64,000 bases of DNA from UBA6614 sp002433235 (GTDB lineage: Bacteria > Verrucomicrobiota > Verrucomicrobiia > Limisphaerales > UBA1100): contig DJHS01000133.1 in the NCBI GenBank assembly GCA_002433235.1, positions 53,618-117,617 of the forward strand. Direction: 5' to 3'. The notes beneath the pieces were generated by a model, which saw only the letters and a program-made list of their open reading frames with translations, searched no databases and had not been told where the DNA came from. Positions 9,305-18,565 of this stretch are shown piece by piece. The stretch's first letter is position 1, and each line of letters starts with the position of its first letter. A program made the position numbers and the translations under genes.

Positions 9305-9393
9305 TCAATCCACAATCCTCCCGTCCGCCAGTCGCCGCACCCGTTCTGCAAACCCTGCCACCTTCTCGTCATGCGTCGCCGCACCCAATGCCA
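9305..9393 (-). pseudogene. C-terminal relic of an ABC-transporter ATPase (LolD-like tail)
   Basis: Between lolD and ilvE, a different minus-strand frame from the lolD stop encodes AATHDEKVAGFAERV followed by RRLADGRIVD and a TGA stop. This is the H-loop and final helix/strand of a LolD-type ATPase (consensus ...THD..vA..aDRvvrL.DGrIv). No Walker motifs remain, and the piece begins right at the end of the present lolD gene. It looks like the tail of an older or duplicated ATPase that was left behind when the neighbouring gene gained its C-terminal extension (inference). Confidence 0.55.
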
Positions 9394-9396
9394 GCC

Positions 9397-10722
9397 TTAT
9401 TCTCTGCCGGAAAAAGGCGGATACCTGTCAGTCATTAATGACAAGTAAGCCTGCACGCGAGCTTGCCATCGCAATGTACCCACCATGAAATGGTGCATGT
9501 TTGGTGGATACTTTCCGGTGAACATCACAATAAAGAACGCAGCAATTAGGATGAAAATCGCGGCAACATAGCGGGCAAACAAACAGATGCCATGAGGAAC
9601 GCCAACATAAACGACGGCAAACAGCCGTGCGACACACAGCCAACGGTTGAATGATTCCGGACGCTCCAGACACACTTCAACCGCGTCCCCCTTGTTGCCA
9701 AGGCCCAATGCTGGATAGCCGTCCACTAGGTTCATCATGGCCGCATTGAAACGGATGCTCCATTGCAGGACACCTCGCTGAAAACGGTAAAGTATCCGTG
9801 GATGGCTTTTTGTGAACAGAATGGCGAACCATACAACGACCGTTGCCAGCAAACACCCGAATCCCAGAATGGCAAAGCAAATGACGTGTGGCACGGCAAT
9901 AAACAATAAGCCCAGCAATGTCCGAAACAATAACTGGCCACGCGAATATTCGGCATGGCGGGCAATGTTCACCACGACCTTGCCCGGTGAGGATAATCGT
10001 TCGGGTTCCTGTTCCGTACGCGCCGTTCGTTCGGTGACATGCACCATGTGACCGTCACTCAGATGCACCACGACACCAGCACTCTCTGCCACGTGCTCGT
10101 CGTGTGTAGCCACAAGCAGGGTGAGGTTGCGTTCAGCTTGAAGATCGCGCAGAAGATCGATGATCTCCTTCTCGGTGCCAGTGTCCAAGTTGCCGGTTGG
10201 CTCGTCGGCCAGCACCAGCTTGGGGTTGTTAACAAGTGCACGTGCGATGGCAACGCGTTGTTGTTCGCCGCCGGAAAGTTCCGTAGGCCTGTGGTGCAGG
10301 CGATCCTTTAGTCCCACGGCTTCCAGTAATTCGCGCGCGCGCTGCTCGGCTTCGCCACTCGGCATCCGTTGCAGACGGGCGGGCAGAGTTACGTTCTCAA
10401 GTGCATCCAGCTCACTGATGAGGTGGTAGGCCTGAAAGACGAGGCCGATATGCTTGTTGCGAAATTCGGCGGCTTCGATCTCGTCCATTTGGGCAATGTT
10501 GCGGCCGCTAAACTGGATGGTGCCCTCGGTCGGCTGATCCAGTCCTGCCAGCAAATGCAGCAGGGTGGTCTTGCCGCTTCCGGAGGCACCGCAAAGCGCC
10601 ACAAACCGGCCGCGTTCCAAATCAAAGTCTACCTCGCGCAAGACCGCCAGAGACTGCTGGCCCATTTGGTAGGTCTTGCACAGACCGCGGGCGGCGAGGA
10701 GGGGAGCGACGGAGTTACTCAT
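9397..10722 (-). CDS. lolD: LolD-like ABC ATPase fused to a duplicated DUF4389 membrane domain
   Basis: Residues 1-225 are a LolD/MacB-type ATPase: GASGSGKTTLLHLLAG (Walker A), LSGGEQQRVAIARAL (signature), LVLADEPTGNLD (Walker B) and VATHDEH (H-loop). After a charged linker come two copies of a membrane module at about 245-335 and 345-441. Each copy has two hydrophobic segments and ends in FTKSHPRILYRFQRGVLQW or FTGKYPPNMHHFMVGTLRW, with a terminal TDRYPPFSGRE. This pattern matches DUF4389 (PF14333). Normal LolD is about 230 residues. The start overlaps the lolC stop by 8 nt. Lipoprotein release is the likely function of the ATPase part; the role of the extension is unknown. Confidence 0.85.
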   Translation of the reverse strand: MSNSVAPLLAARGLCKTYQMGQQSLAVLREVDFDLERGRFVALCGASGSGKTTLLHLLAGLDQPTEGTIQFSGRNIAQMDEIEAAEFRNKHIGLVFQAYHLISELDALENVTLPARLQRMPSGEAEQRARELLEAVGLKDRLHHRPTELSGGEQQRVAIARALVNNPKLVLADEPTGNLDTGTEKEIIDLLRDLQAERNLTLLVATHDEHVAESAGVVVHLSDGHMVHVTERTARTEQEPERLSSPGKVVVNIARHAEYSRGQLLFRTLLGLLFIAVPHVICFAILGFGCLLATVVVWFAILFTKSHPRILYRFQRGVLQWSIRFNAAMMNLVDGYPALGLGNKGDAVEVCLERPESFNRWLCVARLFAVVYVGVPHGICLFARYVAAIFILIAAFFIVMFTGKYPPNMHHFMVGTLRWQARVQAYLSLMTDRYPPFSGRE

Positions 10723-12061
10723 AGCGCAGTGCCTCCACGGGCCGCAAACGGGCGGCGTTCCAGGCGGGTATCAACCCTGCCAGCACGCAAGCCAGCAGCG
10801 AACAGCCGCAGATGAACAGAATATCCTCCGGACGGGTGAGTGCTGGCAATTCATTGAAAAAGTAGATTTCCTTCTGAAAAACCTCCCCACCTTTCAGCCA
10901 GCCGATGAATTTAAGGAACTCGTTGCGGTATTTCAGGGCCAGCATTCCCAGCCCGTAGCCCAGCGTGACTCCCACGCCCCCAATCGCCAATCCTTGGCAA
11001 AGAAAAATACCAGCCACCTGTCCATTGGACGCACCCAACGCTTTTAAAAGCCCGATCTCGCGCGTCTTGTGAGTCACGAAAATGATGAGCGAACTCGTCA
11101 CGCCAAAAGCCGCTACGATCATCACAAAGAACAACACGAAAAACATCATTTGCTTTTCCGTCTCCACAGCCGCCACTTGATGTCGGGTCGCGGGCTCATC
11201 CCGCCACGTCTTTACGATGTAGTTGGTTCCCAACGCCTGCCCCATCAGCCGTTGCGCCGTCAAAGCCTGGTCCGGATTTTCCAGTTTTACCTTTAATTGT
11301 GAAACGCGCCCCTCCATCTCCAGCAACTCCTGCGCCGCCTCCATCGAGCAAATCACGAACGAGTTGAACGGGTGAAACTCCACATCAAAAAAGCCGCGCA
11401 CCTCAAAATCCGTCGGCAATATCCCCAAGCTCCCATTGGCGTCCCGCTCCGCCTTCATCGCCTTCAGTTGCCGCGTGGTGTAGACCGAAACCTTGTCCCC
11501 CACATCCATGGCGAAATGCCGGGGATTCGCCAAGTTCACACCCGCCACCGCAAACCATTCATCCAGAAACAAATCCCCAAACTCCATTTTCCCCGCCACC
11601 ATCATGCGTGGAATCTCCGACACCTCCCCGATGGTGTTTGTATCCACCCCCACCAAGGGCACAAGATCCATGCGCAAATCCTGCAACGGCTCCCCCATCG
11701 CGCCGTTGGCGTCCACTGGCGACTGCCCCATCGCCACCGTCCGCTGCGCCATCACTCGCCCCACCACCACGGGCGAAACTCCCTTGACCTTAACCCCATC
11801 CACTTGGCGCACCCGTTTCCTCAGGCTCTCGTGATCCGCGATCATGGAGTAGCGACCTTCAACGGTGAGGTCCGAGTAAAACCCGAACAATTTTTCCTGA
11901 AGCAAATGATGAAAACCGGCCATCACACTGATGACCACAATGAGCACCGCCACCCCCAGCATCACGCCGATTACGGAGATCAGCGTGATGAAGGAAACCG
12001 ACGTACGCTTGGAGATCAGGTAGCGCGCCGCCAGTCCCAGCTCAAATGGCAGCCAAGACAT
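10715..12061 (-). CDS. lolC: Lipoprotein-releasing ABC permease LolC/LolE
   Basis: This inner-membrane permease of the LolCDE machine transfers lipoproteins to the LolA chaperone. The protein (448 residues from MSWLPFELGLAARYL) opens with the LolC/E signature LAARYLISKRTSVSFITLIS. It has one N-terminal membrane helix, a large periplasmic MacB_PCD-like domain, and three C-terminal helices of the FtsX domain with VTHKTREIGLLKALGAS between them. A frame extension of 12 codons upstream is possible (12097). Only one permease gene is present, so the complex may be a LolF-like homodimer (inference). Confidence 0.92.
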   Translation of the reverse strand: MSWLPFELGLAARYLISKRTSVSFITLISVIGVMLGVAVLIVVISVMAGFHHLLQEKLFGFYSDLTVEGRYSMIADHESLRKRVRQVDGVKVKGVSPVVVGRVMAQRTVAMGQSPVDANGAMGEPLQDLRMDLVPLVGVDTNTIGEVSEIPRMMVAGKMEFGDLFLDEWFAVAGVNLANPRHFAMDVGDKVSVYTTRQLKAMKAERDANGSLGILPTDFEVRGFFDVEFHPFNSFVICSMEAAQELLEMEGRVSQLKVKLENPDQALTAQRLMGQALGTNYIVKTWRDEPATRHQVAAVETEKQMMFFVLFFVMIVAAFGVTSSLIIFVTHKTREIGLLKALGASNGQVAGIFLCQGLAIGGVGVTLGYGLGMLALKYRNEFLKFIGWLKGGEVFQKEIYFFNELPALTRPEDILFICGCSLLACVLAGLIPAWNAARLRPVEALRYE

Positions 12062-12148
12062 CGACGGGACGCTAGGCAGTCCCTGCTCCCGGCGCAAGCA
12101 TTACCCATTCACGGTGTAAAACACGCCTTTCTGAAAAGCGGCAAACCT

Positions 12149-14089
12149 TCACCCCACACGGCCATCCACCAGAGCATCCACCACCCCGGGATCCGCCAAC
12201 GTGCTCGTGTCCCCCAGATTCTCCATGTCGCCCTCCGCGATTTTTCGCAGAATGCGCCGCATGATCTTTCCACTGCGGGTCTTGGGCAGGCCCGGTGTAA
12301 ACTGAATTTTCTCCGGCGACGCATGCGGCCCAATGGCCGCGCGCACCTGTTTCACAATCTCACCCTGCAATCCATCCGTAACCTCCTCGCCTGTCTTCAA
12401 GGTCACGTAGGCGTAGATGGCATTGCCCTTGATGTCATGCGGATAGCCAACCACCGCTGCCTCCGCCACCGCCGAATGTCCACCTATGGCACCCTCGATT
12501 TCCGCCGTGCCAAGGTTGTGGCCGCTAACAATGATCACGTCGTCCACCCGGCCCGTGATCCAATAGTAGCCGTCCTCATCCCGGCGACAGCCGTCACCGC
12601 TGAAATACTTTCCGGGAAACCGGGCAAAGTAAGTGTCAAAGAACCGCTGGTGATCCCCGTACACCGTCCGCATCTGCCCTGGCCAAGGCTCCAGCAAGCA
12701 CAGGTTACCACTGACCTCGTTGCCCTCAATCACGCTACCCTCGTCGTCCACCAGCGCAGGTTTCACTCCGAAGAACGGCAAGGTAGCGCTTCCCGGCTTG
12801 GTTGGCGTGGCTCCCGGCAATGGCGTGATCAGGATGCCACCCGTCTCCGTCTGCCACCACGTATCCACGATCGGACATTTGCCGCGGCCAATCACCTCGT
12901 GATACCAGGTCCATTCCGGCGATTTGATCGGCTCGCCCACCGTACCCAGCAAACGCAGGCTTGAGAGATCGTGTTGCCCCGGCCAATCGTCTCCTTCCTT
13001 CATCAACGCCCGCAACGCCGTCGGTGCCGTGTAAAAAATGTTCACCTTATGTTTTGCCACGATCTGCCAAAACCTCCCAAAGTCCGGGTAATTTGGAACA
13101 CCCTCATACATCATGGTGATCGCGCGGTTTGCCATCGGTCCGTACACGATGTACGAGTGTCCCGTGATCCACCCGATATCCGCCGTGCACCAATACACAT
13201 CACCCGGATGATAATCGAAAATGTAGTGATGCGTCGTCGCCGCGTAAGTCAGGTAGCCTCCCGTGGTGTGCAGCACCCCCTTGGGTTTGCCCGTGCTGCC
13301 GGAGGTGTACAAAATAAACAATGGATCCTCAGCGTCCATCGCCTCCGCCTCGCACTCAGATGCCGCCGCCGACAAGGCCTCGTGCCACCACACGTCGCGC
13401 CCCTCGGCCATCGACACCTCGGCTCCCGTCCGGCGCACCACCAGAATCTTCTCAATGGACGGCGTACTGGCCACCGCCAAGTCCGCATTGGCCTTCATCG
13501 GGATATCCTGCTTTGTCCCACGCACACCCGTGTCCTGAGTAACGATTGCCTTGCACTCGGAATCATTGATCCGCGTCACTAGGCTGTCTGCGGTGAATGC
13601 GCCAAACACAATCGAATGCACCGCGCCAATGCGCGCGCACGCCAGCATCGCAATTGTCAATTCCGGGATCATCTGCATGTAAATGCAAACCCGGTCCCCT
13701 TTCCCAATGCCCAACCCCTTGAGCGCGTTCGCCGCCCGTTGCACTTCGGCCTGCAACTCTGCATAGGTAAACGACCGGCTTTCGCCCGGGTCATTCCCCT
13801 CCCAGATCAAGGCCGTGTCCTCCCCATGCCCATCATCCACATGCCGATCCACACAATTGTAACACGCGTTCAGCTTGCCCCCGATAAACCACTTGATCTC
13901 GGCCTTGGAGTAGTCCCATTCCCGCAACTTGTCCCACTTCTCAAACCACCGAAGTCGCTCTGCGTGTTCCGTCCAAAATCCCTCCGGATCATTGATGGAG
14001 CGCTCGTATGTTTCGCGGTACTGCTCCAGCGAACCAATATGCGCTTGCTCCGAGGCCGCCGCCGAGGGGGGAAACAATTTGTCATTCAT
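12149..14089 (-). CDS. acs: Acetyl-CoA synthetase
   Basis: This AMP-forming enzyme activates acetate with ATP and CoA. The 646 residues from MNDKLFPPS are the normal length. The ANL-superfamily P-loop YTSGSTGKPKGVLHTTGGYL is near residue 260, DTWWQTETGG lies near 410, and the C-terminal domain contains the acetylatable lysine in PKTRSGKIMRRILRKIA. Earlier in-frame Met codons (to 14206) encode no family sequence. The gene is divergent from aroE, with 136 nt between the two starts. Confidence 0.96.
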   Translation of the reverse strand: MNDKLFPPSAAASEQAHIGSLEQYRETYERSINDPEGFWTEHAERLRWFEKWDKLREWDYSKAEIKWFIGGKLNACYNCVDRHVDDGHGEDTALIWEGNDPGESRSFTYAELQAEVQRAANALKGLGIGKGDRVCIYMQMIPELTIAMLACARIGAVHSIVFGAFTADSLVTRINDSECKAIVTQDTGVRGTKQDIPMKANADLAVASTPSIEKILVVRRTGAEVSMAEGRDVWWHEALSAAASECEAEAMDAEDPLFILYTSGSTGKPKGVLHTTGGYLTYAATTHHYIFDYHPGDVYWCTADIGWITGHSYIVYGPMANRAITMMYEGVPNYPDFGRFWQIVAKHKVNIFYTAPTALRALMKEGDDWPGQHDLSSLRLLGTVGEPIKSPEWTWYHEVIGRGKCPIVDTWWQTETGGILITPLPGATPTKPGSATLPFFGVKPALVDDEGSVIEGNEVSGNLCLLEPWPGQMRTVYGDHQRFFDTYFARFPGKYFSGDGCRRDEDGYYWITGRVDDVIIVSGHNLGTAEIEGAIGGHSAVAEAAVVGYPHDIKGNAIYAYVTLKTGEEVTDGLQGEIVKQVRAAIGPHASPEKIQFTPGLPKTRSGKIMRRILRKIAEGDMENLGDTSTLADPGVVDALVDGRVG

Positions 14090-14225
14090 GGTCAATTGGG
14101 TTGCCCATCCTGCAAAAGCCGCCGCCGAAGTCAAGACGCCCCGATGGGCAGACTCCAAGTCATTCCCCTGAACTCCGTGACGCTTCCCGGTTGTTGCCGC
14201 CCCCACCTTTGCCTATAGTTCGCCC

Positions 14226-15134
14226 GTGCCGGGACATCCCCAGCCCATCACCGCCAGCACGCGCTACTGCGCCGTGTATGGCCATCCTGTGCGCCACTCC
14301 GCATCGCCCGCCATGCAAAATGCCGGCATTGCCGCCCTCGGGCTCGACTGGCGCTACACCGCCGCCGAGGTCCGTCCGGAACAACTGGCCGAGTCAATCC
14401 AAGGTGCCCGTGCCATGCATTACATCGGCCTAAACCTCACGGTGCCCCACAAGCTCTTGGCCGTGGACATGATGGATGTCCTCGACGAGACCGCTCGTGA
14501 ATGGGGCGCCGTCAACACCGTCCGCTTTGAGGGCCGGGAAGCCGGAGGCGAATGGCAGCCCCTCCATGCCTTTGAAATGGCGCCTGCCGAACTGCGCAGC
14601 CACGGTTTCAATACCGACGCCGACGCCATCACCCAAAGTCTTCGCGAGGATCTGGCCATGGAAGTCCGCGGCGAAAGCATATTGCTGCTGGGGGCGGGCG
14701 GAGCGGGGCGCGTGGCCGCCCTCAAGCTCGCCTCTGTAGGCGTACGCTCCCTCTACCTTGTCAACCGAACCACCAGCAAAGCCGAGGCCATCGCCGGGGA
14801 AATCCGCGAACGCTTCCCCGCTGTCGAGGTCGCTGTTGGCCCGCCCACCGGCAACGTGGATCTCGTCATAAACGCCACCTCGCTCGGGCTCAAGAAAGAC
14901 GATCCCCTGCCCATCGAGAACTTCCCCTTTTCCAATGCCCGTGCCGCCTTTGACATGGTGTATCAGCCTGCTGAGACCCCTTTTCTCGCCGCCTGCCGCG
15001 AAGCCGGCTGCCGCACCGCCAACGGGCTCGGCATGCTGCTTCATCAAGGCGCCACCGCCCTCGAGATTTGGTCCGGCCAAACCGCGCCCCTCGAGGCCAT
15101 GCGCGAGGCGTTAAAGGAGGCCATTTATGCCTGA
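14226..15134 (+). CDS. aroE: Shikimate dehydrogenase
   Basis: This enzyme reduces 3-dehydroshikimate with NADPH in aromatic amino acid synthesis. The GTG start gives 302 residues. YGHPVRHSASPAMQNAGIAA lies near the N-terminus, the substrate-binding LTVPHK (catalytic Lys) at about 63-68, the nucleotide loop GAGGAGRVAALKLA near 155, and GLGMLLHQGATALEIWSG near the C-terminus. A roughly 15-residue insertion after NTVRFEGREAGGEW makes it slightly longer than the E. coli enzyme. It overlaps the next gene by 8 nt. Confidence 0.95.
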   Translation: MPGHPQPITASTRYCAVYGHPVRHSASPAMQNAGIAALGLDWRYTAAEVRPEQLAESIQGARAMHYIGLNLTVPHKLLAVDMMDVLDETAREWGAVNTVRFEGREAGGEWQPLHAFEMAPAELRSHGFNTDADAITQSLREDLAMEVRGESILLLGAGGAGRVAALKLASVGVRSLYLVNRTTSKAEAIAGEIRERFPAVEVAVGPPTGNVDLVINATSLGLKKDDPLPIENFPFSNARAAFDMVYQPAETPFLAACREAGCRTANGLGMLLHQGATALEIWSGQTAPLEAMREALKEAIYA

Positions 15135-16230
15135 CCCACTCTTCCTCGATCTTGTGGAGTTATTCCTCGCGTCCGTCTATTTCATCTTCGGGGCCATGAT
15201 CGGCAGTTTCCTGAACGTCTGCATTCACCGCATGCCCCTGGAACAAAGCCTTTCCCATCCGCCCTCCCATTGCCCCAAGTGTGGCTACTCCATCCCCTGG
15301 TATTTTAACATTCCCATTCTGGCTTGGATCCGCCTGCGCGGCCGCTGCGGTAACTGCGCCGAGCCCATCAGCATCCGCTACCCCGCAGTGGAACTGCTCA
15401 CCGGCATCGCCTTTGCCGCAGCTTGGCTTGCCTTCCGTCCCGATGCACTTCATGCCGCCATCCTTTGCCTCCTCCTAGCCGGCTTCATCGTGGCCACCTT
15501 TATCGATTTTGACTACCAGATCATTCCCGACGAAATTACCATTGGTGGCATGGGCGCCGGCTTGGCCTGTTCCCTCATCGCTCCGCAACTCCATGCCACC
15601 GATTCCCGCCTGACTGCCCTTGGCCAGAGCCTAATCGGACTCGCCGTGGGCTTTGGACTCGTCTATATCGTCGTACGCGCCGGCAAGGCTGCCTTTGGAA
15701 AACAAACCTTCGAGGTTGAAGATGAACGACTCACGTTCACCGAGGAGGCCTTGGTCTTTTCCGATGGTGCCATGCCTTACGAGGAAATTTTTTACCGGAA
15801 ATCCGACACTATTACCCTGCAGGCCCGGCAAGTGGAACTGGTGGACCGCTGCTACTTCGATACCTCCGTCGCCCTCACCATGGAACAACTGACCATCGGC
15901 GCCCAATCCTTTAACCCGGAGGACATCAGGCACCTTGAGGTTGCCACCGACGAAGTCGTCATTCCTCGTGAGGCCATGGGCTTTGGCGACGTCAAGTTCA
16001 TGGGTGCCATCGGAGCCTTTCTGGGCTGGTCCGCAACCGTCTTTTCCCTCATGGCCAGCGCCATCATCGGCTCCGTGGTGGGCATCACCATGATGCTGCT
16101 GAAGAAGGAGGAATGGGCCGGACGCCTGCCTTACGGACCCTACATTGCCTTGGCTGCCGTGATCTGGATTTTTGGCGGCGACCAACTTTGGGAGGCTTGG
16201 TGGAAATCGGTCAATCCCCCGCCACCGTAA
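15127..16230 (+). CDS. Prepilin peptidase (A24) with a large internal insertion
   Basis: This membrane aspartyl protease/N-methylase processes type IV pilin or type II secretion pseudopilins. N-terminal GAMIGSFLNVCIHRMP is followed by the zinc tetracysteine set CPKC (49-52) and CGNC (74-77). Catalytic aspartates are in TFIDFDYQIIPDE (about 127) and GFGDVKFMGA (288). Between the fourth helix and the GFGD motif lies about 95 extra, mainly strand-like soluble residues (189-283: RLTFTEEALVFSDGAMPYEE and so on) that are absent from E. coli GspO/PilD. That raises the length to 367 residues. It is co-transcribed with aroE. Confidence 0.92.
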   Translation: MPDPLFLDLVELFLASVYFIFGAMIGSFLNVCIHRMPLEQSLSHPPSHCPKCGYSIPWYFNIPILAWIRLRGRCGNCAEPISIRYPAVELLTGIAFAAAWLAFRPDALHAAILCLLLAGFIVATFIDFDYQIIPDEITIGGMGAGLACSLIAPQLHATDSRLTALGQSLIGLAVGFGLVYIVVRAGKAAFGKQTFEVEDERLTFTEEALVFSDGAMPYEEIFYRKSDTITLQARQVELVDRCYFDTSVALTMEQLTIGAQSFNPEDIRHLEVATDEVVIPREAMGFGDVKFMGAIGAFLGWSATVFSLMASAIIGSVVGITMMLLKKEEWAGRLPYGPYIALAAVIWIFGGDQLWEAWWKSVNPPPP

Positions 16231-16242
16231 AGTGACACCGCT

Positions 16243-17910
16243 TTATTCGCGCTCGATGCGCTCCAGCGAAACCAATTCCCCAACCGGAATAGAAAACTCG
16301 CCGACAGTCGGATCATCCAAATGCAATTGCCCCTCGTCGGGACGGCAGCCTTCAATGTGAAAAATGGAGCCATCCTCCAGATGGGCAACAAACTGGGCCT
16401 TGGCCGGAGGCTTGGGCGCGGGCTTCTCAATCTGGACCGCCAACACGTCGAGCAACCCATAAGCCCGCCGACCCAGAAGCACGGAATCCAGCCGCAGGCT
16501 GCCGTCCGTCACCGAGTGAAACTTGCCTTCCACAAATTCCCCAGTCTTTAAAAGGGCACCCTGCCGCTTGTCCGTCAATCGGCCAATGAATTTTTCCGGA
16601 ATGGGTTGGAACACGATCCGCGACACATTGATAGTGCTGATGCGCCGTGGCTGGCTGCCCTCGGCAAAACGCACGGTGGAATCGTCCGCACTGACAATGC
16701 CCCGCACAATGCGCGAGCCACCCCACGTGAACACTCCCAGCGTTCGCGACAGATCTGCCTCCTCCACATTTGCCGGGAGTGGAGGCGGCTCCATGGTCGC
16801 GTGCAAATTGTCCGCGGGCACAACCGCCCGCGGCCGTCCCGGCTCCGTCCATTCCATCTTCAAAACAGGACCCCCAGCCCGGTTGACCATTTCCAATCGA
16901 ACATCGTAGCGCCGCCCCTTTTCCAGCGACATCACCGGCGAGAATTCCTGGCGAACACTGTTGCGCATCTCGTTGACAACCAGCTGACCATCCAGCCACA
17001 ACCGCACGCCTTCATCGCACACGATGTGCAATCGGTGCTGGCCATCGCGATTCGCACGCAGTTGGCCCATCCAGCGAACACTGTAGTTGTCGGCAGGAAA
17101 TTCATTGGCCGGCCCCTTGTCCCACTGAAAGGACATTTGCGGATCCACCCGCGCCTTGACGTCACCGTAAAAAAATCGGTTGCGGTAGTAACATCCCAAC
17201 AGACCCCGCGACGCCCCAATGTTCTCCGCTCCGGGCAGTCGCGGATACAGTTGCCGCCGGGGAATCGGTGACTTGGCAATGCCCGGGCCGCTCCATTCCA
17301 GTCGGACATGCGCGATGCCATAGTTGTCGTGAAAATCCAGTGTCAAGGGATACCGTTTACCCGCCTCCAATTGCATCTTGCCCTTGGTCACAAAACCGGA
17401 GTCCTCATCAAACTGACCCAGTTTCAACTCCTCGCCCACCGTCAACTCACCGCCATCATTGGCATTCAGGTAAAACGTGTACGTGCCCGACACCGGCGCC
17501 TCCACCTCACCCAGCCAACGGATGGAAAAATAATCCCGATTCACATCAAACATCGGCCGGTCCATGCCCCAGTTGAAATCCACCGTCTCGTCAATCCGGT
17601 AAACCACGCGGCCCTTCAGCGAAGGCCTACTGTAATAGGCTCCCAGCAATCCGGTGCCCTGCCCCGGCAGCGGTGCGCCGGCCTGCAATGCGCCGAGGTT
17701 TTCCGGCGGCTCAAAGCTCGCATATCCCACTTGCGCCAGAGGTATCCTGACCTTCTCCCCCTTTGCCCCGCTGACAATCAGGTGATTCTCATCGTCAATC
17801 CGCACCAGCCCCGTGAAGCTCTTCCCGTTGATCAGCCGCACGGTTCCCGCACGCAGACCAAGGCCACCCGCAAGCAGCACGCAAATCAAAACGATGCGAT
17901 AAAACCTCAT
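16243..17910 (-). CDS. Exported protein with two PA14 domains
   Basis: This is a secreted protein of 555 residues with a signal peptide (first ~21 residues, ending LRAGT). A short strand-rich N-terminal segment (about 22-60) describes 'SFTGLVRIDDENHLIV'-like features. PA14 repeat 1 lies at about 85-220 (GLLGAYYSRP, then FYLNANDGGELTVG) and PA14 repeat 2 at about 230-365 (GLLGCYYRNR, then HIVCDEGVRLWLDGQLV). The last ~180 residues repeat the N-terminal type of small beta domain. PA14 domains usually bind carbohydrate, so cell-surface glycan binding is likely (inference). No enzyme domain is visible. It converges with the prepilin peptidase gene. Confidence 0.85.
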   Translation of the reverse strand: MRFYRIVLICVLLAGGLGLRAGTVRLINGKSFTGLVRIDDENHLIVSGAKGEKVRIPLAQVGYASFEPPENLGALQAGAPLPGQGTGLLGAYYSRPSLKGRVVYRIDETVDFNWGMDRPMFDVNRDYFSIRWLGEVEAPVSGTYTFYLNANDGGELTVGEELKLGQFDEDSGFVTKGKMQLEAGKRYPLTLDFHDNYGIAHVRLEWSGPGIAKSPIPRRQLYPRLPGAENIGASRGLLGCYYRNRFFYGDVKARVDPQMSFQWDKGPANEFPADNYSVRWMGQLRANRDGQHRLHIVCDEGVRLWLDGQLVVNEMRNSVRQEFSPVMSLEKGRRYDVRLEMVNRAGGPVLKMEWTEPGRPRAVVPADNLHATMEPPPLPANVEEADLSRTLGVFTWGGSRIVRGIVSADDSTVRFAEGSQPRRISTINVSRIVFQPIPEKFIGRLTDKRQGALLKTGEFVEGKFHSVTDGSLRLDSVLLGRRAYGLLDVLAVQIEKPAPKPPAKAQFVAHLEDGSIFHIEGCRPDEGQLHLDDPTVGEFSIPVGELVSLERIERE

Positions 17911-17993
17911 ACGATCGCCTCCCCCAAGAATTCGGGGTGCAGAGCCATGAAGTTACATGAAACAGGACGGAATGCCATCCCAATTGAACAGCG

Positions 17994-18530
17994 CTATTTC
18001 TTCAGGGCGCCCTGCACCATGGCGGTGAGCGCCTTCTCGGCCCCTTCAACGACCGCGTTGGGGCCGGTCATTTTGATGAAAATCGCGCCTCGAGGGGCCA
18101 TGATAATGACCCCGCGCATGGCGTAATCCTTGCGCGGAATCTTGGCTCCACCAAATGGAGGGCCGTCCAGATAGGTGCCGCGGGCGATGAGATGAGTCAC
18201 TCCAACACCCCCGATTTTCTCCGACTTCACGTCGGATTTCACCTTGGGCGCAGGCGCAAACTGGCCGAGCCAACGTTTGACGTTGGCCTCCGCGCCTCCC
18301 GCGCCACCCGGCCCGAAATAGAAAAACACACAGGACGCAGGCTTGAGATCTTTTGGGCCGGGCACCTTGAACTGAGCGGCACGCATGCGGCTGGCTGGAC
18401 GTTCGGAGGCCCACTGTGCGGGTGCCGTGAATTTGACACCAGCGACTTCAACCACCACCGGCTTGTCGGCGGCCACCAACGTGGTCGTACATGCGACGAA
18501 AAGAAAAAGAGGGAAAAGGGCTGCTTTCAT
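17994..18530 (-). CDS. Small exported protein, PVC-typical, unknown function
   Basis: This protein has 178 residues beginning MKAALFPLFLFVACTTT, a signal peptide that probably ends near ALVAADKP. The mature part starts VEVAGVKFTAPAQWASERPA and contains a glycine-rich FYFGPGGAGGAEANV and a C-terminal GAIFIKMTGP...ALTAMVQGALKK. This pattern recurs in planctomycete and verrucomicrobial hypothetical proteins that I recognise only as a group. It resembles an exported carrier or PsbP-like fold, but no function can be assigned. Confidence 0.75.
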   Translation of the reverse strand: MKAALFPLFLFVACTTTLVAADKPVVVEVAGVKFTAPAQWASERPASRMRAAQFKVPGPKDLKPASCVFFYFGPGGAGGAEANVKRWLGQFAPAPKVKSDVKSEKIGGVGVTHLIARGTYLDGPPFGGAKIPRKDYAMRGVIIMAPRGAIFIKMTGPNAVVEGAEKALTAMVQGALKK

Positions 18531-18565
18531 GCCGAAGGCATAGCGTGGACACGCGCCCGCGTCAA

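Noticed and set aside
9431..9442. Palindrome GTCATTAATGAC near the end of lolD
   Set aside because: Lies within coding sequence (the MTD region of the DUF4389 module) and is single-copy; probably chance.
11372..12964. 530-codon plus-strand open frame opposite lolC and acs
   Set aside because: Crosses the ends of two well-supported genes and has low-complexity His/Arg/Pro content. A shadow frame.
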